A stretch of 60,280 bases of DNA from a virus. The notes under the pieces are model-generated. The model was not told the DNA's origin. It was given only the letters and a program-made list of their open reading frames with translations, and searched no databases. The DNA is taken from positions 1 to 60,280 of IMG/VR virus record IMGVR_UViG_3300031718_000012; one strand, written 5' to 3'. The translations under genes were made by a program, and so were the position numbers. Of this stretch, positions 49,312 through 56,554 are shown one piece after another; the first letter of the stretch is position 1; every line of letters begins with the position of its first letter.

Positions 49312-51050
49312 AGTGCCCCCATTATTTTTTTGAGGAAGAAGTCGCAGCCGCCCTCGGCCGCGATCGGACCGCGCACAATCTGGCAAAGTTCCGGTGACTG
49401 AAACCGCGCGCAAATCCCGCAATGATTTTCGCCCTTGCGCTCCGCATGGTATCCCGCCTGCTTCTGCGTTAACTTCGCGGACTCATCGCAATCGTTCGTC
49501 GTGCGTCGATCGCCAGCGCGCTTCGGACTAGGCGATTCTTCGCCTTCCTCGACTTTCGATTTCGTGGATCCTTCGCCCGCGCCGCTACCCGCGCCGACAT
49601 CCGGACCTTCGGGAACTGGCGGCCGCGGAGTGTCATCGGCGGCTTCGATTTCGTCGTCTGTGATGTTCGTCCAGACACCAGTCTTGACGGACGATTCTTT
49701 CAGCTCCTTCAACCCCACCTGGTCGCTGATCAATCCGGAGCTCACGGCCGACATTACCGTTTCGGTTACGCTCTTGGCCAGGTCGCCCTTTTCGGTTTCA
49801 GTCATTTGCCACAGCGGATTGAACGTCAGTCCGAAACCTTTCGGCACCTTGATACCGTTGGATTGCGCGATACAACGATATGCGATCGTAAGCGGCCCGA
49901 GCAGGTGACGGTTCTGCTGCTGATTGATGCCGTCGTAATAAGTGCGCAAATCACTCTCGCCCGTCGAATTCAGGCCGCCTGGGGACTGGCCGAACAGGCG
50001 CGTCATCGGAACCTGAAGCGCACCCGAGATTTGCATGGCGAATTGCAACAGCGCCTCGTTCAATCCCGAGAACGGCGGTGCCGCCATCGTCTCCATTTCG
50101 TCGCCCATGTCCAGGAGCGTGATGCCCTCGTTCGACTGCGTCTGCCGCATGAACTGCACGGTCTTCACCAGACCTTCGAACATTTTTCCGCCGCCGGCGA
50201 CGGTAGTTCGGAAGTCCTTGAGCTTGTAAGTGCGCAGGTAAGATTTGTAGACCAGCTGAGCGGCGCCGGTGGTGGCCGAGTCGAACGCGATCATGCGATC
50301 GTACATTCGCTCGAGGACCGACAGGCCCCACAGATTTTCCTGCAGCCGCTGTTGCCAGGGCAGCCGAATTCCTTCGAGGCGCATGATGCGCGAGTAGTGA
50401 ATCTTCTGGCCGTACAGCATCGGCGCGTCTTGCGTGACCGTGTAGAACTTCGGCAGGCCCATGTGCGGGCCCCATTCGGTGACCAGGTCGCTGAGCGAAC
50501 ATTCCACCTGCCAGCGATCGAGCGAATAGATTCCCTTGAACTGGTTCTGGCCGACCGTCTCGATTCGGAATGGCGTCGAAAGTTTTTGCCCATCGATCAG
50601 CAGCACGCCAATGCAGCCGCCGTACAGCCGCGACCACTTGATCACGTCGTTCACGCCGTTCCACACGCCGAGCATCCCGGCCTGTTCCTCGATCGCCGCG
50701 GAGTCATCCGGATCGATATCGCCCTTCATGGTGACGCCGGCGCGCGTCATGTCATCGGCGACCAGGTCGATCGCTACGCCGCCAATCCAGGTTCCCCGGT
50801 GGATCCACTCGAGCAGCGTGCGAATGCGCGTGATGGGATTGAAACCGTAAGTCGTGGCCGAGCTGAGATTGGAAGTGCCGATGCCCAGGCCTGCGGCAAA
50901 GTTTTGGAGCGAGTCGGACGTCTTGGCCAGTGACGCGACGGCGGGCGTATCGAACTTCCCGAGAACGCGCGCACGCGCCAGGGCATCATTTGCCTTGGCT
51001 TGCTTGGCGAAATCGCGGACGCTGCGCTTCTCTGGCGGTTTATTCTTCAT
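49308..51050 (-). CDS. Phage portal protein (DUF1073-like) with C-terminal Cys cluster
   Basis: 580 residues. Residues 40-460 carry the DUF1073 portal pattern: EWIHRGTWIGGVAIDLVADD, GVNDVIKWSRLYGGCIGVLL, RLQENLWGLSVLERMYDRMI, GLVKTVQFMRQTQSNEGITL, QVPMTRLFGQSPGGLNSTGE and LTFNPLWQMTETEKGDLAKS. Residues 470-530 are a Gly/Ser/Glu-rich linker. The last 45 residues contain CGIC, then C 9 residues on and C 12 further (CQIVRGPIAAEGGC), resembling a HiPIP-type iron-sulfur fold or a zinc site. Portals form the DNA gate of the head. GGAGAAAACGCG precedes the ATG. Confidence 0.9.
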   Translation of the reverse strand: MKNKPPEKRSVRDFAKQAKANDALARARVLGKFDTPAVASLAKTSDSLQNFAAGLGIGTSNLSSATTYGFNPITRIRTLLEWIHRGTWIGGVAIDLVADDMTRAGVTMKGDIDPDDSAAIEEQAGMLGVWNGVNDVIKWSRLYGGCIGVLLIDGQKLSTPFRIETVGQNQFKGIYSLDRWQVECSLSDLVTEWGPHMGLPKFYTVTQDAPMLYGQKIHYSRIMRLEGIRLPWQQRLQENLWGLSVLERMYDRMIAFDSATTGAAQLVYKSYLRTYKLKDFRTTVAGGGKMFEGLVKTVQFMRQTQSNEGITLLDMGDEMETMAAPPFSGLNEALLQFAMQISGALQVPMTRLFGQSPGGLNSTGESDLRTYYDGINQQQNRHLLGPLTIAYRCIAQSNGIKVPKGFGLTFNPLWQMTETEKGDLAKSVTETVMSAVSSGLISDQVGLKELKESSVKTGVWTNITDDEIEAADDTPRPPVPEGPDVGAGSGAGEGSTKSKVEEGEESPSPKRAGDRRTTNDCDESAKLTQKQAGYHAERKGENHCGICARFQSPELCQIVRGPIAAEGGCDFFLKKIMGAL

Positions 51051-51249
51051 CGCGTTTTCTCCGGTAGCCGGATCCTCCGTGCAGAGCGCACACGGATTTC
51101 GATTGATCTTCGAGGAGCATATGACAAACCTTACATCGTTTTGCGGGCTTCGGGGGTTTCGTTCCTGCGCGGATGTAGTGAAGTGTTAAGCCGCGTTCTC
51201 GATCGACTTTACGCAGAGGTACAGCGATGAAGGTCGGCGGCTGGGCCAC
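51040..51249 (-). CDS. Small zinc-finger protein upstream of portal (69 aa)
   Basis: GTG start with no clear binding site. The end of the protein has AKRCKVCHMLLEDQSKSVCA then LHGGSGYRRKR, a C-x2-C...C-x2-H zinc finger. It overlaps the portal by 11 bases. No terminase gene is found in this usual place. Confidence 0.5.
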   Translation of the reverse strand: MAQPPTFIAVPLRKVDRERGLTLHYIRAGTKPPKPAKRCKVCHMLLEDQSKSVCALHGGSGYRRKRDEE

Positions 51250-51268
51250 GCCGAAAATCTAACATGGT

Positions 51269-51808
51269 TTACTTCTTGGGGTTTCGACAATCCTCGGAAA
51301 TGAAGATCCTGCCGTTGACGGGCGGATAAATTGTTAGGACGTATCCCGCTTTCAGCAATCTGTCGAGAGTTTCCGGGGGCACCGACTTCGACGGCTTTCC
51401 TGAGACTGTGCCGTCCGAATATGTGTCGTAGAGGTAACCGCCGGTCGAGCCTGTGCATGTGCTGGACGCAACCGGGTCGCCCGATACGATTTGGATATCG
51501 GCGATCTTGGGAAAGTTGTCATCCTTCGGAGATTGTGCAGCGGCCTTGTTCACGTTGGCACAAGCGGACGCGACGAACGATTCGGCATCAGCCAAGTTCG
51601 TGAGCGTCGAAGATTTGTTGCAGCCGTTCGCCACATAGCCGATGCCGGGGATATTCTTGACCGTGCCGAGAATCGGTCCCACCGACAAAACGTACTGCCA
51701 TTCGTTCGCTGTCGTTTGGATCCAAACCGGAGTGCCCGGGACTTTGCCAGCGCAGCCGAACAAAATGACCACCAACATTACCCAGGTGAATCTCAGAAAG
51801 TTTCGCAT
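51269..51808 (-). CDS. Exported lipoprotein (179 aa)
   Basis: GGAGGAAACACC before the ATG. Residues 1-19 read as a lipoprotein signal (MRNFLRFTWVMLVVILFGC), with Cys19 as the lipid site. The mature part has several Cys and a VSVGP-like beta region, then VASACANVNKAAAQSP, STCTGSTGGYLYDTYSDG and ISEDCRN. No family known. One of a group of exported proteins upstream of the portal. Confidence 0.65.
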   Translation of the reverse strand: MRNFLRFTWVMLVVILFGCAGKVPGTPVWIQTTANEWQYVLSVGPILGTVKNIPGIGYVANGCNKSSTLTNLADAESFVASACANVNKAAAQSPKDDNFPKIADIQIVSGDPVASSTCTGSTGGYLYDTYSDGTVSGKPSKSVPPETLDRLLKAGYVLTIYPPVNGRIFISEDCRNPKK

Positions 51809-51894
51809 GGTGTTTCCTCCAGGTAAAACCAGCGGAGCCGCACTTTACTCAGTCGCAGAATGAGTAGCGCTCCCCGGTAGCGGCTCTGCGACAT
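51793..51894 (-). CDS. Possible very small basic peptide (33 aa), doubtful
   Basis: A short frame MSQSRYRGALLILRLSKVRL that overlaps the lipoprotein start by 16 bases. No strong binding site. It may be a leader peptide or chance. Listed because the gap 51809-51952 otherwise holds only a weak 6-bp hairpin (TACTCA/TGAGTA). Confidence 0.25.
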   Translation of the reverse strand: MSQSRYRGALLILRLSKVRLRWFYLEETPCETF

Positions 51895-51952
51895 CACCGA
51901 TACCTTAACAAGAGAACGCCTGCGGCCCCGCTGTCCTGCCTCGTCGTCGGGG

Positions 51953-52129
51953 TTAACTCGATGCACGCGCTCTTGCGCGACGTGCCAGAACTTTTGCCTG
52001 ACGGCGCCCGATTGGTTTTCTCGGCGTCCGCACCCAATGGCTGTGGTGCGGGTCGAACACGTAGCCGCTCGCCAGGGCCGCGCCGCCGCGCGCGTGTTTG
52101 TGACCAGGCGTCGAATCGCTGCAATGCAT
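51953..52129 (-). CDS. Small basic protein (58 aa)
   Basis: ATG 52129 lies 7 bases after the previous stop with GTAGG in front. The product, CSDSTPGHKHARGGAALASG then YVFDPHHSHWVRTPRKPIGR and a run of Arg/Ala, is very basic and His-rich. No family recognised; it may be RNA- or DNA-binding. Confidence 0.4.
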   Translation of the reverse strand: MHCSDSTPGHKHARGGAALASGYVFDPHHSHWVRTPRKPIGRRQAKVLARRARARASS

Positions 52130-52136
52130 CCTACGC

Positions 52137-52373
52137 TTATTCGTGCCGAAGCAGGTCGGGTTGCGCTTCCTTGCCAGATCCGCTGAGTCCATCGTTCACC
52201 GTTGGTACGACGTGTCCGCGACCACTCAGAATCGTGTCGCAAGTCGCCGCGAAATTTACCACGCAATTCTGGGAGACGCCATCAATTTCGGAGATGGCCA
52301 GCCGTGGCGCGCCTGGAACGCCTTTCGCGAAATTCGCCTGAAATGAGGCCAAAAGCACGAATATCGACGTCAA
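52137..52373 (-). CDS. Possible small exported protein (78 aa)
   Basis: TTG start without good binding site. A short hydrophobic start (MTSIFVLLASFQANFA) resembles a weak signal peptide, then beta-like sequence VPGAPRLAISEIDGVSQNCV. It shares the V-P-G-A-P entry seen in the FN3-like neighbours, suggesting a degenerate relative. Coding status is uncertain. Confidence 0.4.
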   Translation of the reverse strand: MTSIFVLLASFQANFAKGVPGAPRLAISEIDGVSQNCVVNFAATCDTILSGRGHVVPTVNDGLSGSGKEAQPDLLRHE

Positions 52374-52397
52374 TAACAGGGAATTGTCACCGTTTTG

Positions 52398-52577
52398 TCA
52401 GAGATCCGTGAAACCGGAAAAGCAGGGAAGTTCGCGCATCCGGTCCACGTTGACCGTCCCGTCCGCTCGATAAAATATGGCGATGATTGGCTGGTCCGTC
52501 TCCTGGGTTTTCTTCGCGTAGGCCAGAAGCTTGTCGTACAGATTTGCCTCGTCGGTGTTTTTGAATTTTAGGCTCAT
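52398..52577 (-). CDS. Small hypothetical protein (59 aa)
   Basis: ATG 52577 overlaps the previous stop (ATGA). The product (MSLKFKNTDEANLYDKLLAY, then TQETDQPIIAIFYRADGTVN) is soluble and looks like a real small domain. No family recognised. Confidence 0.55.
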   Translation of the reverse strand: MSLKFKNTDEANLYDKLLAYAKKTQETDQPIIAIFYRADGTVNVDRMRELPCFSGFTDL

Positions 52578-52864
52578 GGGATTTTTATCGTTTCGATGTT
52601 TGAAAGTGGGCTGGTGCCGTTGGCGTTCGTTGCGGTTTCCGCATAGTCGTATGACAGACCGCTCGCCACCGACGTATCGACAAATGACGTACCTGTGGTC
52701 ACGCCCACGCGGATCCAGCCGTCCGCGCCATGGGGCGACCGCATTACGTTATACGACGTGGCACCTGGAACCTTGCTCCAGCTCGCCACCACGGAATGAG
52801 AAGAACCGCCGCCGCATCCCTTGAACATCAGGAATAGAGCGGCGGCGGCAACTAGGAGCTTCAT
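52574..52864 (-). CDS. Lipoprotein with fibronectin type III domain (96 aa)
   Basis: Residues 1-17 form a lipoprotein signal (MKLLVAAAALFLMFKGC). The mature part is one FN3 domain: VVASWSKVPGATSYNVMRSP, GVTTGTSFVDTSVASGLSYD, then AETATNANGTSPLS. FN3 domains mediate protein or carbohydrate contact. A phage product tethered to the host membrane could change the cell surface. Starts in an ATGA overlap with the next exported FN3-like gene. Confidence 0.75.
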   Translation of the reverse strand: MKLLVAAAALFLMFKGCGGGSSHSVVASWSKVPGATSYNVMRSPHGADGWIRVGVTTGTSFVDTSVASGLSYDYAETATNANGTSPLSNIETIKIP

Positions 52865-53298
52865 TGTAGAACGAGTGGGTTCTGAGTGGGCGCGCCTGGG
52901 GGCCCGGGATTTGGCGTGACGCCGGACGTCTCATTCGACTTCGGACCTTCGCCAGAACAATTCGTTGCGCTGATCGTATAGAAAGCCGCGGCTCCCGGCG
53001 TGACGTTGGTGTCGATGAACTGCAGATTCGCCGGCGGCGGATTTAGAACCGTGAGCAGAACTTCGTTGCCCGATGCCGTGCCTTTGTAAATCGTGTTCGC
53101 CGTGACGGCCGTCGAACCGCTTCCACTCGGGCAAGTCACTTTCGGATCCACGACGCCCTGGCCCCACGACAAAGTCGTTTGATGTTGCGTGGCCGAAGCT
53201 TTCAACTGCGGCGCTGCCGCATGCACGCGGCCCATTCCGGCGACGGCGAGAACTGCGGTCAGAGCTGAGAACAGGAAAAGCGATGCGCTGAGTTTCAT
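52861..53298 (-). CDS. Exported FN3-like protein (145 aa)
   Basis: Residues 1-27 are a Sec signal peptide (MKLSASLFLFSALTAVLAVA, cleavage near VHAA). The rest is FN3-like: TQHQTTLSWGQGVVDPKVT, TIYKGTASGNEVLLTVLNPP and TPGAAAFYTISATNCSGEGP, ending with a Pro-rich tail. GAGGGCACACC is the binding site. First of a pair with the downstream FN3 lipoprotein. Confidence 0.7.
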   Translation of the reverse strand: MKLSASLFLFSALTAVLAVAGMGRVHAAAPQLKASATQHQTTLSWGQGVVDPKVTCPSGSGSTAVTANTIYKGTASGNEVLLTVLNPPPANLQFIDTNVTPGAAAFYTISATNCSGEGPKSNETSGVTPNPGPPGAPTQNPLVLQ

Positions 53299-53329
53299 GG
53301 TGTGCCCTCCGGCGCGAGTCTATCAAACT

Positions 53330-53403
53330 TGGAGCCCCAGGTGAGAATCGAACTCACGTTTGCTGATTACGAATCAACCGCTCTACCACTGAGCTACCGG
53401 GGC
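53330..53403 (-). tRNA. tRNA-Thr (anticodon CGT)
   Basis: A complete cloverleaf on the minus strand: acceptor arms GCCCCGG and CTGGGGC (one G:T pair), D-arm GCTC/GAGC, anticodon stem GTTGA/TCAGC with loop TTCGTAA (anticodon CGT, reads ACG threonine codons), T-arm GTGAG/CTCAC with loop TTCGATT, discriminator T and encoded CCA at 53332-53330. Phage tRNAs supplement host decoding. It lies between two exported-protein genes in the same direction. Confidence 0.96.
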
Positions 53404-53404
53404 A

Positions 53405-53662
53405 CTACGCCGCGATTTCAATTCGCCAGCCGATACGCGGCCTACGACGGCGAAAATTCACTTGAGCTTGGTAGAGGGTTGGCGCTTTGTTCGGGTCGAA
53501 CTCCCGGTCCTGCAGGAAACGTTGTGGCGTCCCCATCGCGACCATTTCCGGACCGCTTAAGGCTGTCACAAGTTGCGGCCCACTTTCCGTCGGGAGAGTA
53601 CGACATCCCGTCAGCAAAGAGGCCGCTATCAGGAGCGCCGACAGTGACCACCGAGAATCCAT
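53405..53662 (-). CDS. Small lipoprotein (85 aa)
   Basis: Using ATG 53662 the N-terminus is a lipoprotein signal (MDSRWSLSALLIAASLLTGC). The mature part is basic at the end (NFRRRRPRIGWRIEIAA). In-frame starts at 53731 and 53728 exist but would bury the signal. It ends one base before the tRNA. Family unknown. Confidence 0.55.
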   Translation of the reverse strand: MDSRWSLSALLIAASLLTGCRTLPTESGPQLVTALSGPEMVAMGTPQRFLQDREFDPNKAPTLYQAQVNFRRRRPRIGWRIEIAA

Positions 53663-53759
53663 CCGGACATTCTGCGTCCCAAACGTAACTCGAAACCCAT
53701 ATTGGCTCAGGTGCTTTATCACGCGCATCACCTCGCTTTTTTGGCAGGTTGCCGCGAAC

Positions 53760-53924
53760 TTAGAAACCTAGAACGTGACGGCCGTTGCCGAGCAATATCC
53801 AAACGAGCAAGACGATAAGGATGACCGTGACGGTGGAAATGCCGCCACCGGTTCCCCAGCGATCGTAGCCGACGTACCCACCACCACCGAGCAAAAGCAA
53901 AAGCACGACCAGCAAGAGCAACAT
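53760..53924 (-). CDS. DUF3309-like membrane peptide (54 aa)
   Basis: TAGGAGGAACC before ATG 53924. Two hydrophobic helices (LLLLVVLLLLLGGGG and VTVILIVLLVWILLG) flank a short YDRWGTGGG turn, the layout of DUF3309 small membrane proteins. It directly follows a strong terminator. Function unknown. Confidence 0.65.
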   Translation of the reverse strand: MLLLLVVLLLLLGGGGYVGYDRWGTGGGISTVTVILIVLLVWILLGNGRHVLGF

Positions 53925-53934
53925 GGTTCCTCCT

Positions 53935-53974
53935 AAAAAAAACGGGGAGAGCCAGGCCAGCTGGGCTCTCCCCG
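53935..53974 (-). terminator. Strong intrinsic terminator upstream of DUF3309-like gene
   Basis: Eleven-base stem on the minus strand (53974-53964 with 53953-53943), then eight T (53942-53935), 11 bases before the next ATG. A second hairpin (GGGGC/GCCCC) lies just upstream of it. It resembles the terminators at 26.1 and 44.3 kb in being placed just before a gene start. Confidence 0.92.
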
Positions 53975-54017
53975 CTACTGCTATCGAGTGGGGCAAAGCG
54001 CCCCTTGCGGTTTAGGT

Positions 54018-54719
54018 CTAGCTGCCAGCGGGTGGCGTGACCGGGGGAGTCGCCGGGATGCCGATGACTTCCGACGCTTCCACACCGACTGCCGTTTCGA
54101 ACAGCTGTTGGCCCGTGTCGTTGTTTCCGCCGGTGATCGCGTAGCTGACCGGGAACGGGTCGTTCACATCGGCGCTACCTGCGGCCGCTGGCGTGAAGAC
54201 GCCCGAAGCCAGCGATTGGATATTGGTCCAGAGTTTCCCGCTCGAGTCTACGAACGAGAAAACGCCTGGCGTCGTATCCTGCACGAACGAACCCGGCGTG
54301 CCGTTGGCACCCGCGCCCGCGGTCATCGAGATCGACGCGCCAGCCGGAAGAACTGCGCCCGGAACGCCGGCCTTGTCGAATCCGAAAACTGCAATGGCCT
54401 GGGGGTCGGAATCGGAAATCTGAATCGGACCGGCCGCCTTCGCAGCGCCCGGCTTTACAAACGCGAGAAGCTTTCCTTTTTGAAGCGCCATGTTCATCTC
54501 CTTGTTGTTGACTGCTGCGATTTGAAAACTGACTGCGATGTTGCTGGGCGGCGGGGGAATCGGCTGATTAAAATCCTGCGCGATTTGTTGCAGCGCAGAA
54601 GCTCCGAGCGCAAACGAACTCACCAGGCTTTGGGCCGACCGCGCAAGGCTTTCGCCGATGACTGCGAAACGCTCGAAAAGTTTGTGGGTCGGTTCGTCCA
54701 GGCTGATGATGATTCGCAC
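54018..54719 (-). CDS. Hypothetical two-part protein (233 aa) with strong internal start
   Basis: The frame opens with GTG 54719 without a clear binding site. Residues 1-76 are helical (HKLFERFAVIGESLARSAQS, SALQQIAQDFNQPIPPPPSN). At residue 77 there is an ATG (54491) behind AAGGAG, followed by a beta-rich part (LQKGKLLAFVKPGAAKAAGP, QAIAVFGFDKAGVPGAVLPA) with a Pro tail. Either one protein with two starts or a shorter 157-residue protein is made. No family known; the second part could be FN3- or Ig-like. Confidence 0.55.
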   Translation of the reverse strand: MRIIISLDEPTHKLFERFAVIGESLARSAQSLVSSFALGASALQQIAQDFNQPIPPPPSNIAVSFQIAAVNNKEMNMALQKGKLLAFVKPGAAKAAGPIQISDSDPQAIAVFGFDKAGVPGAVLPAGASISMTAGAGANGTPGSFVQDTTPGVFSFVDSSGKLWTNIQSLASGVFTPAAAGSADVNDPFPVSYAITGGNNDTGQQLFETAVGVEASEVIGIPATPPVTPPAGS

Positions 54720-54783
54720 GGGCTGAATGATAACCCCGAAGCATGTTACGCGGAAATGAAATTTTCAGGTTTCGAGAATTGCG

Positions 54784-55230
54784 TCAGGGTTTCTCTGTAG
54801 GTGAAGAACGGTCCTTCGGCACTCGACAAACGACGGAACCCAAATCCTTGACTCTGCAGGTCCAAAGCTCTGAGTCAGCCTTTTGCTTTCCAATCCGAAC
54901 GCCGTCCTCGAATCCGTTCGCTTCTCCAATTCTGTAGCAATTCATTAGGTCGTTTGCGTCCACATAGCCGTGGTGCCATGCCATTCCGCGACCTTCGCCG
55001 GGCAAGGCTTCGCACCACCCGTGCGGAAGCTCCGTTTGCTCCTGCGCGTGAACGCAATCTCCGAAGCCTACATTGGGATCGTCGTAGACAGTGCATGGCG
55101 GGAGATGCGCAAGTTTTATTTCGGGGTGCGCGTGATACCAACGATCAGCCGAATGCTTCCCCCACGAATGGCCGATGAACCAGAATCCTGCCGCCGTGCA
55201 CAGTACCAAAATCGCTCGATCTAATCGCAT
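54784..55230 (-). CDS. Exported/anchored Cys-rich protein (148 aa)
   Basis: Residues 3-20 form a signal anchor (LDRAILVLCTAAGFWFIG). The rest holds His/Cys-rich segments (PPCTVYDDPNVGFGDCVHAQ, HGWCEALPGEGRG) and ends in KDRSSPTEKP. Starts in a TAATG overlap. No family. Confidence 0.55.
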   Translation of the reverse strand: MRLDRAILVLCTAAGFWFIGHSWGKHSADRWYHAHPEIKLAHLPPCTVYDDPNVGFGDCVHAQEQTELPHGWCEALPGEGRGMAWHHGYVDANDLMNCYRIGEANGFEDGVRIGKQKADSELWTCRVKDLGSVVCRVPKDRSSPTEKP

Positions 55231-55496
55231 TACTGAATTATCCTCGGCCGCGCAGCGCGCTCCTGCTCGAGCCAGATGCCCATGACGATGCCGTATTGAA
55301 TCCCTTGCGCGATCGCCTGCACCGGACTCGACCCGGCCTTTTCACAATGATCGCAGATTTCGATGACGAACTGTTTCATCGCCGGGTCATCACGCATTGA
55401 CTTGCGAATTATGGCGGTCAGCTCGCCGCGTTCCTGCGCGCGTGCGCCGCCCAACATCTGCTTTACGATTTCGTGAATGTCCCACTCAGCTTTCAT
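55230..55496 (-). CDS. Hypothetical helical protein (88 aa)
   Basis: GAGGGGATATTCAG precedes ATG 55496. Residues: KAEWDIHEIVKQMLGGARA, ELTAIIRKSMRDDPAMKQFV, then CDHCEKAGSSPVQAIAQGIQ and a hydrophobic end. No family known. Confidence 0.6.
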   Translation of the reverse strand: MKAEWDIHEIVKQMLGGARAQERGELTAIIRKSMRDDPAMKQFVIEICDHCEKAGSSPVQAIAQGIQYGIVMGIWLEQERAARPRIIQ

Positions 55497-55716
55497 CTGA
55501 ATATCCCCTCGGTCGAATGTCAGTGACCATGACGCAGTCAATTCGACAAACACAATACGGCGGAAGTGGTCCAACGTGGCGAGTTATTCGCGGGAAAACA
55601 TAAATCTTCATGCCGTTACCGGAATCGTCGCGGGCCACAGCGCCCCAAGTCGAACCCGGGTAAGCACGGAATCCAGTTCGCGCGAAATCCAGAGTCCTGA
55701 TTTGAAGACCGTCCAT
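55486..55716 (-). CDS. Small hypothetical protein (76 aa)
   Basis: ATG 55716 overlaps the previous stop by one base (TGATG). The product has GFRAYPGSTWGAVARDDSG and KIYVFPRITRHVGPLPPYCV then CRIDCVMVTDIRPRGY. No family. Coding support is mainly the overlap pattern. Confidence 0.5.
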   Translation of the reverse strand: MDGLQIRTLDFARTGFRAYPGSTWGAVARDDSGNGMKIYVFPRITRHVGPLPPYCVCRIDCVMVTDIRPRGYSDES

Positions 55717-55913
55717 CACGATAAAAATTCCATTTCCATGACGAGCAGCTCATCCATGGGAACCTCGGCCACGCAACGCGGATTCGAACACAGCGTCTCG
55801 GCAACGTCAACCCAAGAGCACGGGAAAGACTCGGCGTCATCGCCATTGTGGATGACATAACACGGCGTGGTTTCGGTGCACCCGCAGATGCGACACACTC
55901 CGCTAATGGGCAT
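55716..55913 (-). CDS. Cys-rich metal-binding protein (65 aa)
   Basis: Seven Cys: CRICGCTETTPC, then PCSWVDVAETLCSNPRC. This C-x2-C-x-C...C and W-V/D-x5-L-C-S pattern is common in phage zinc or iron-sulfur-like small proteins. The ligand is unproven. Overlaps the previous gene by 11 bases. Confidence 0.65.
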   Translation of the reverse strand: MPISGVCRICGCTETTPCYVIHNGDDAESFPCSWVDVAETLCSNPRCVAEVPMDELLVMEMEFLS

Positions 55914-56214
55914 GTATCTCCTTGCAATTCTCGCCCTCTGGACATTCCCAAGTGTTCGCGCAGTACACTCGGTCGCCGCACTGTAGCAGCATGCGCGGAA
56001 TCATGAATTCGTTCCACCAGCGATCGCTATCTTCCTGGCCTTTTTTCTTGCCTAGTCCGAAGCCGAGCATCATCGCCAGAATAATCATCCCGGCGATCGG
56101 TATGCACGCGTCTGCGATCGCTCCCACCCAAATCTCCCACACGGTGAGCTTCTTGCCGCACTCCACGCAGCACCGCGGATCTTCGTGCGGACACTCATTC
56201 GTCTCGTTCGACAT
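55903..56214 (-). CDS. Zinc-ribbon plus membrane helix protein (103 aa)
   Basis: ATG 56214 is spaced 7 bases from GGGAGG. Cys group CPHEDPRCCVECGKK, a hydrophobic helix (ADACIPIAGMIILAMMLGFG) and a second Cys group (LLQCGDRVYCANTWEC, then NC). Zinc domains on both sides of the membrane or a re-entrant helix are possible. No family. Confidence 0.55.
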   Translation of the reverse strand: MSNETNECPHEDPRCCVECGKKLTVWEIWVGAIADACIPIAGMIILAMMLGFGLGKKKGQEDSDRWWNEFMIPRMLLQCGDRVYCANTWECPEGENCKEIHAH

Positions 56215-56554
56215 CGACAATCCTCCCGTCCTTGAAAGCGACTATGACCGACTGGTCCTTATCGAAACCGCAATCGAACCCGAAATAAATCTGGCCGGCT
56301 GGCAGAACCGCCGAAGCTTCGGCCTCCGCGACGTGGACGTCTGTGCGAGTGAGCGGTTTGCCTGGGTCGCGCGGCCGCTCCATGATTTTCTCGCCCGGCT
56401 TGAGCGGCGGCAAATTCTTGAGCATGTACCAGGGCAGAGGCGCAGACTTTTCCGGGACGGCGCCGCCGCCTGGCGCTTCCATCTCGCTAACGATTTGCTT
56501 TTGCGATTTGCCGGTTTCGATTGTCTGGCGCGGGCCTACGAATTCATCTTCCAC
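56195..56554 (-). CDS. Hypothetical protein (119 aa)
   Basis: GTG start behind AGAGGAA. N-terminal half is polar with Pro/Gly (MEAPGGGAVPEKSAPLPWYM); C-terminal half is beta-like (QIYFGFDCGFDKDQSVIVAF, KDGRIVDVERDE). No family known. Confidence 0.55.
   Translation of the reverse strand: MEDEFVGPRQTIETGKSQKQIVSEMEAPGGGAVPEKSAPLPWYMLKNLPPLKPGEKIMERPRDPGKPLTRTDVHVAEAEASAVLPAGQIYFGFDCGFDKDQSVIVAFKDGRIVDVERDE

Noticed and set aside
49806-50933. Plus-strand open frame of 375 codons
   Set aside because: Antisense shadow of the portal gene; composition rich in Arg and His and no recognisable motif.
53302-53688. Plus-strand frame containing a VRIELTFADYEST-like stretch
   Set aside because: This peptide arises from reading the tRNA gene backwards, a known artefact.
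53988-54800. Long plus-strand open frame of 270 codons
   Set aside because: It lies antisense to the 54018-54719 gene, has Arg-rich codon-shadow composition and no binding site.
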